A stretch of 64,000 bases of DNA from Haloactinopolyspora alba (GTDB lineage Bacteria > Actinomycetota > Actinomycetes > Jiangellales > Jiangellaceae). The notes under the pieces were generated by a model that ran no database searches, was not told where the DNA came from, and saw only the letters and a program-made list of their open reading frames with translations. The position numbers were made by a program, and so were the translations under genes. Positions 60,293 to 64,000 of this stretch are shown in pieces (position 1 is the stretch's first letter; every line of letters starts with the position of its first letter). Where the stretch lies: contig NZ_PYGE01000005.1 in the NCBI RefSeq assembly GCF_003014555.1, positions 186,001-250,000 on the forward strand. The letters run 5' to 3'.

Positions 60293-63178
60293 TCAGTCCG
60301 TGAGCAGTTGCCGCACGTCGCCGGCATCGGGGGCGCCGAGCGATTCGAGGATCTCCACCGCCTGCCGCCAGTAGGACGTGGCGACGCCGGGGTTGCCGAG
60401 CTTGTCGGCCGCGTGGCCGAGCTCGACCAGCGCATCGGCCTCGAGACGCAGATGGTGGTTCAGGCGGGCGATTTCGAGGGCCTGCGCCGCGGGCGCGCTT
60501 CCGTCGTCGCCGACCTGGCGCAGCGCCCTCGCGCAGTACCGCAGCGCGGTCGCCTGCATGTGGCTGGAGTCCAGCGCCACGCCGATGCCGTGAGCCCGGT
60601 CGTAGGCGGCGACGGCGTCGTCGCGGCGGTCGGTCTCGCGGTGAAGCTCCGCCCACCGCAGCGCCTCGTAGTACGAGTCGGGAGACACCGGATCCGGCGG
60701 CGCCAAAGCGTGTGCGTCGCGCAGCGCCCGGTCCGCCTCGGCGTAGCGGCCGAGGCGGACGTGCACGCTGGCCATGTTCTGCAGGCATCGGGCCCGTCCC
60801 TGCGCGGGCAGGACGTCGTCGGCGGCGATACAGGTCGCCAGCAGGTCGGCTGCCTCGAGGTGGCGCCCGGACCTGGCGTACGCGGTGGCCATGTTGCCGA
60901 GGGTGCTCAGCTCGCGGAACCGGTCACCGAGCTCTCGCCAGACGGCGATGGCGCGTTCACCGGCCGCGAGGGCGTCGTCGAAGCGGTGCTGTGTGGCCAG
61001 CGCCGCGCCGAGGTTCTGCCACGCCGCGCCGACGGCGGACAGACCTGCGGGAAGCGGGACGTCGGCGTCGAGCACGGCACGCGCGGCGTCGCCCGCCGTG
61101 TCGCTGAGACAGCACTCGGAGGCGACGATGTCGGAGAGCATCATCACCGCCGCGGCCTCGTCGACCGGCAGTCCGTGCGCGCCCTCCAGGCCACGCCGGG
61201 CGAGTGAGCGGATCGCCTCGAGCCGTGGGTGCAGCCATTCGTGCACCTCGGCCGCACCGGCGAAGGCGCGGGCGTGCGCGGCGTCCGGATCGTCGTCGAC
61301 GGCGTCGCGCAGTTCGCGTTCGGCGCGCAGGCACCGTTTCGCGTTCCGCAGGTTCAGGTGGGCGCGCCGGAGCAGGGCCGCCGCGGGGCGCTGTAGCTCG
61401 GCAGCGTCCGCGAGCTCGGCCATGTACTGCCCCACCAGGTCGTGCCACACGTAGCCGTGCTCGTCCGCCGGTTCCAGCAGACGCAGGTGGCTCAGGTGTT
61501 CAAGTCCGGCGCGCGCGGCCGCGGGATCCACGCCCCACACCACGCTCGCGGACTCGGTGTCGCACGCGGTCGCCGGCATCGCCGCGAGCAGCCGGAACCA
61601 GCGTGCCTGCTCCGGTTCGAGGCTGCGGTGCGTGACGTCGAGCGTGGCGCGCACGCTCATGCCGTCCACCGAGAGTGCCGCCAGCCCTGTGTTCGTGCTG
61701 AGCTGCCGGGCCAGCTGCTCCACCGACCACGACGCCCGCGTGGTCAGCCGGGCGCCGGCGATGCGCACGGCCAACGGCGAGCCGCCGCACGAGGCCAGCA
61801 CGTCCGCGGTGGCGTCCGGCTCGGTGGCCAGGCGTGCCCGCCCGACGATCGCGGTCAGCAGCTCCCCCGCCTCGGCCGGGGAGAACACGTCCAGGTCGAT
61901 CCGCTGGTCGGCGGGAAGGGACGGCAGGTGTGGCCGGGCCGTCACGAGCACCGCGCACCGGTCGGTGGTGACCAGCGGAGCCACCTGGTCGGCCGAGCCG
62001 ACGTCGTCCAGCATGATCAGCAGCCGGCGGCGCTCGCACAGCGACCGGAACAGTGTGCCGCGCTCGTCCAGCGTGGGCGGGACCGCCGAGCCGGTGACGC
62101 CGAGCGCGCGCAGGAACTGTCCCAGTACGTCGTGCGCGGCCGCCGGGTCACTGGCGCCGCGCAGGTCGGCGAAGAGCTGGCCGTCCGGGTACGCGCACCG
62201 GACCCGGTGCGCGACCCGCAGCGCCAGCGTCGTCTTGCCGGTACCGGCTGCTCCGGACACCACGATCCGTCGCGCGGGCCCCTCGGTGTCGGAGAGCAGA
62301 GTGGTCATCGACGCCACCTCGCCGGCGCGGCCGACGAAGTCGGAGACCCCGGCGGGCAGCTGCGCGGGAACCGGGACGGCACGGCCGGCGGGCGGCGCCG
62401 ATGCGGACACCAGGCCGGAGTCGGCAGCGAGCATGCGCTGGTGCAGCTCCGTCAGCTCTGGACCCGGATCGGTGCCCAGATCGCGGCGCAGGACGCCGAC
62501 GAGTTCGTGGAACGTCGCCAGTGCTTCACCCGGACGGCCACCGGCGTACAGCGCGCGCATGAGCTGCGACCAGGACCGTTCACGCCACGGGTGCTGGGCG
62601 ACGAGCCGGCGCAGAGTACCGATGAGCTCGTCGCCGACGTCGTTCAGCCGCAGCCGCAGCTCGTTCGCGCGTTCCGTGACGTCGAGGCGTTCGGCGGTCA
62701 GCGCCGCGGAGTGTTCGGTGGTCAGCGTGGCCGGGGAGAGTCCGCTCAGCGGCGCGCCCTGCCACAGCGACAGCGCTTCGCACAGCTGCCGCAACTGCTC
62801 GGCGGGATCGTCCGCGGCAGCGTCGGCGTCGGCCACCGCGGTGCGGAACCGGTGCAGGTCGACCGCTCGGCGCGGCAGGTCGAGCGCGAAGCCGTCCTGG
62901 GCTGTGGCGACGGCGTCGGCGCCGAGCACCGACCGCAGCCGGGCGACGTAGGTCTGCAGCGCCTGGCGCGGGTGTGCGGGCAGCCCTTCCGGCCACAGGT
63001 ACCCGGCCAGCGTCGCCTGCGTGACCGCCTGCCCCGGGCTGAGCGCGAGGCAGGCCAGCAGGGTGCGCGGGCGTCCCGTCGGAACCGCGGCGGGTACGCC
63101 GCGGCTGCGGACCTCGACCGGGCCGAGCAGGGCGATCTCGATGGGGTGGTGGTCCGACCCCCGGCCGGCGGCGTGCAT
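60293..63178 (-). CDS. SARP/AfsR family regulator (BTAD, NB-ARC, TPR)
   Basis: The 961-residue regulator has an N-terminal OmpR-type winged helix (about residues 13-100, RTLLACLALSPGQAVTQATL) and a BTAD domain (about 105-260). The NB-ARC ATPase follows, with P-loop VSGAAGTGKTTLALRV near 308, LLIMLDDVGSADQVAPLV and DVFSPAEAGELL. Long TPR-like helical repeats run from about 600 to the end. Such proteins activate secondary-metabolite or morphological genes. No biosynthetic cluster is visible here; the adjacent DrrB-like exporter is transcribed the same way 48 bases upstream. Confidence 0.92.
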   Translation of the reverse strand: MHAAGRGSDHHPIEIALLGPVEVRSRGVPAAVPTGRPRTLLACLALSPGQAVTQATLAGYLWPEGLPAHPRQALQTYVARLRSVLGADAVATAQDGFALDLPRRAVDLHRFRTAVADADAAADDPAEQLRQLCEALSLWQGAPLSGLSPATLTTEHSAALTAERLDVTERANELRLRLNDVGDELIGTLRRLVAQHPWRERSWSQLMRALYAGGRPGEALATFHELVGVLRRDLGTDPGPELTELHQRMLAADSGLVSASAPPAGRAVPVPAQLPAGVSDFVGRAGEVASMTTLLSDTEGPARRIVVSGAAGTGKTTLALRVAHRVRCAYPDGQLFADLRGASDPAAAHDVLGQFLRALGVTGSAVPPTLDERGTLFRSLCERRRLLIMLDDVGSADQVAPLVTTDRCAVLVTARPHLPSLPADQRIDLDVFSPAEAGELLTAIVGRARLATEPDATADVLASCGGSPLAVRIAGARLTTRASWSVEQLARQLSTNTGLAALSVDGMSVRATLDVTHRSLEPEQARWFRLLAAMPATACDTESASVVWGVDPAAARAGLEHLSHLRLLEPADEHGYVWHDLVGQYMAELADAAELQRPAAALLRRAHLNLRNAKRCLRAERELRDAVDDDPDAAHARAFAGAAEVHEWLHPRLEAIRSLARRGLEGAHGLPVDEAAAVMMLSDIVASECCLSDTAGDAARAVLDADVPLPAGLSAVGAAWQNLGAALATQHRFDDALAAGERAIAVWRELGDRFRELSTLGNMATAYARSGRHLEAADLLATCIAADDVLPAQGRARCLQNMASVHVRLGRYAEADRALRDAHALAPPDPVSPDSYYEALRWAELHRETDRRDDAVAAYDRAHGIGVALDSSHMQATALRYCARALRQVGDDGSAPAAQALEIARLNHHLRLEADALVELGHAADKLGNPGVATSYWRQAVEILESLGAPDAGDVRQLLTD

Positions 63179-63226
63179 CGGCAGCAGGATAGCCGTGCCA
63201 CCGATGCGCGCCGGACCGCGCCCGGG

Positions 63227-64000
63227 TCAGCGGCTCAGCCGCTGGAAGCGCCGGACCGCGAGCGGGACGAACACCGCGGTGATGACCAGCGGCCACACCA
63301 CCGCCATCAGCAGCGCGTGCTGCTCGATCCAGGTGTCGCTGCCGGCCACCGGGTTGCCGAACAGCTCCCGGGCGGCGGTGACGGTCGACGACACCGGGTT
63401 CCACGCGGCGATGGTGCCGAGCCAGTCGGGCATCAGCGACGGCGCCACGAACGCGCTAGAGATCATGCCGAACGGGAACGCCACCGCGAAGAGGTTCCCC
63501 GCCGCCTCCTCGTTCGGCACCATCAGGCCCAGCAGGATGCCGATCCAGATGAGCGCGAAGCGCAGCAACAGGAACAGTCCGAACGCGGCGACGGTGGCCA
63601 GCACGGAACCGTCGGAGCGCCAGCCGACCACCAGCGCCATCAGGGCCAGCACCAGCAGATCGACGCTGGCGCTGATGAGGTCGCCGACACCGCGCCCGGT
63701 GACGACGGCCGACGACGACATCGGCATCGACCGGAACCGGTCCGTGACGCCCTTGGTGGTGTCCATCACCACCGCGTACGCGGTGTTCATGAAACCGAAC
63801 GCCATGGTCATGCCGAACAGGCCCGGCATCAGGTACTCGCGGTAGTCGCCGCCTCCGGGAACCGACATCGCGCTGCCGAAGACGTAGCCGAACAGCAGCA
63901 CCGCGACGATCGGGAAGCCCAGCTGCCAGGCGATGTTGCTCGGCTGGCGGATCACGTGCGTCAGTTCGCGACGGACGACCGTCCAGCAGTCGATGACGGC
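63227..64000 (-). CDS. ABC-2 type exporter permease (DrrB-like), partial
   Basis: The frame is open to the window edge (63955 is only an internal GTG), so the N-terminus is cut. The visible 257 residues have six hydrophobic segments and DrrB-type motifs: [61 protein letters not shown] and [18 protein letters not shown]. An ATPase partner is expected just outside. Exported compounds for this family are antibiotics or lipids; the substrate is unknown. Confidence 0.88.
   Translation of the reverse strand, partial: AVIDCWTVVRRELTHVIRQPSNIAWQLGFPIVAVLLFGYVFGSAMSVPGGGDYREYLMPGLFGMTMAFGFMNTAYAVVMDTTKGVTDRFRSMPMSSSAVVTGRGVGDLISASVDLLVLALMALVVGWRSDGSVLATVAAFGLFLLLRFALIWIGILLGLMVPNEEAAGNLFAVAFPFGMISSAFVAPSLMPDWLGTIAAWNPVSSTVTAARELFGNPVAGSDTWIEQHALLMAVVWPLVITAVFVPLAVRRFQRLSR

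Noticed and set aside
1-64000. Insertion sequences, transposases, integrases, rRNA genes or a replication origin
   Set aside because: No DDE/HUH transposase or tyrosine/serine integrase motifs, no rRNA signatures and no DnaA-box cluster were found by reading both strands.

Overview
The window is chromosomal DNA from a high-GC actinomycete. Support comes from G/C-ending codons throughout, frequent GTG starts, ATGA/GTGA/TGATG gene overlaps, the order tRNA-Gln–glmU–prs–rplY–pth, a SARP/AfsR-type regulator, Excalibur and LPXTG surface proteins, and Tat-type signal peptides. The genus cannot be fixed by reading alone; a Jiangella- or Nocardioides-like soil actinomycete would fit. No rRNA, insertion sequence, prophage or CRISPR array was found. 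One tRNA gene is present.

Region 1 (1-7.5 kb) is mostly housekeeping. Two fatty-acid desaturases flank a TetR regulator, with a double palindromic operator candidate ahead of the second one. A cluster of GTCACCTGATCR repeats comes next, then a damaged HTH gene, tRNA-Gln, glmU, prs, rplY (with a structured leader) and pth.

Region 2 (7.6-44.8 kb) is a large cell-surface polysaccharide locus. It encodes a priming sugar-phosphate transferase, RmlD, an epimerase, a sugar nucleotidyltransferase, a PIG-L deacetylase, three Zn-finger methyltransferases, five glycosyltransferases, a Wzy-like polymerase, a Wzz-like chain-length protein, a Wzx-like flippase, a pyruvyl transferase with an FrhB-like partner, an asparagine-synthase-like enzyme, and secreted beta-helix, InlB-repeat and LPXTG proteins. 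It is interrupted by a sulfate-activation set (cysQ-cysD-cysN), an AraC/NmrA/NTF2 cassette, and a junction of two gene relics at about 14.33 kb. A PqqD–HprK-like–GT2 mini-operon with apparently leaderless starts closes it. Several of these genes share a G-run motif (CTTGGGGGGCA) just ahead of the start codon.

Region 3 (44.8-46.5 kb) is a PIN-domain / XRE-ImmA(IrrE) two-gene module resembling a toxin-antitoxin or defence pair.

Region 4 (46.6-56.8 kb) is a sugar-polyol catabolic operon under a divergent SorC-type regulator: zinc dehydrogenase, a complete ABC importer with two different ATPases, a DhaK-DhaL fusion kinase and an RpiB-family isomerase. The set resembles the tetritol (erythritol/threitol) pathway described in Mycolicibacterium smegmatis. 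A second cluster of the same GTCACCTGATCR repeats follows it.

Region 5 (57-64 kb) holds a secreted M14 metallocarboxypeptidase, a G5/Excalibur lipoprotein with a 24-bp tandem repeat, a SARP regulator with NB-ARC and TPR parts, and the start-truncated permease of a DrrB-like ABC exporter.
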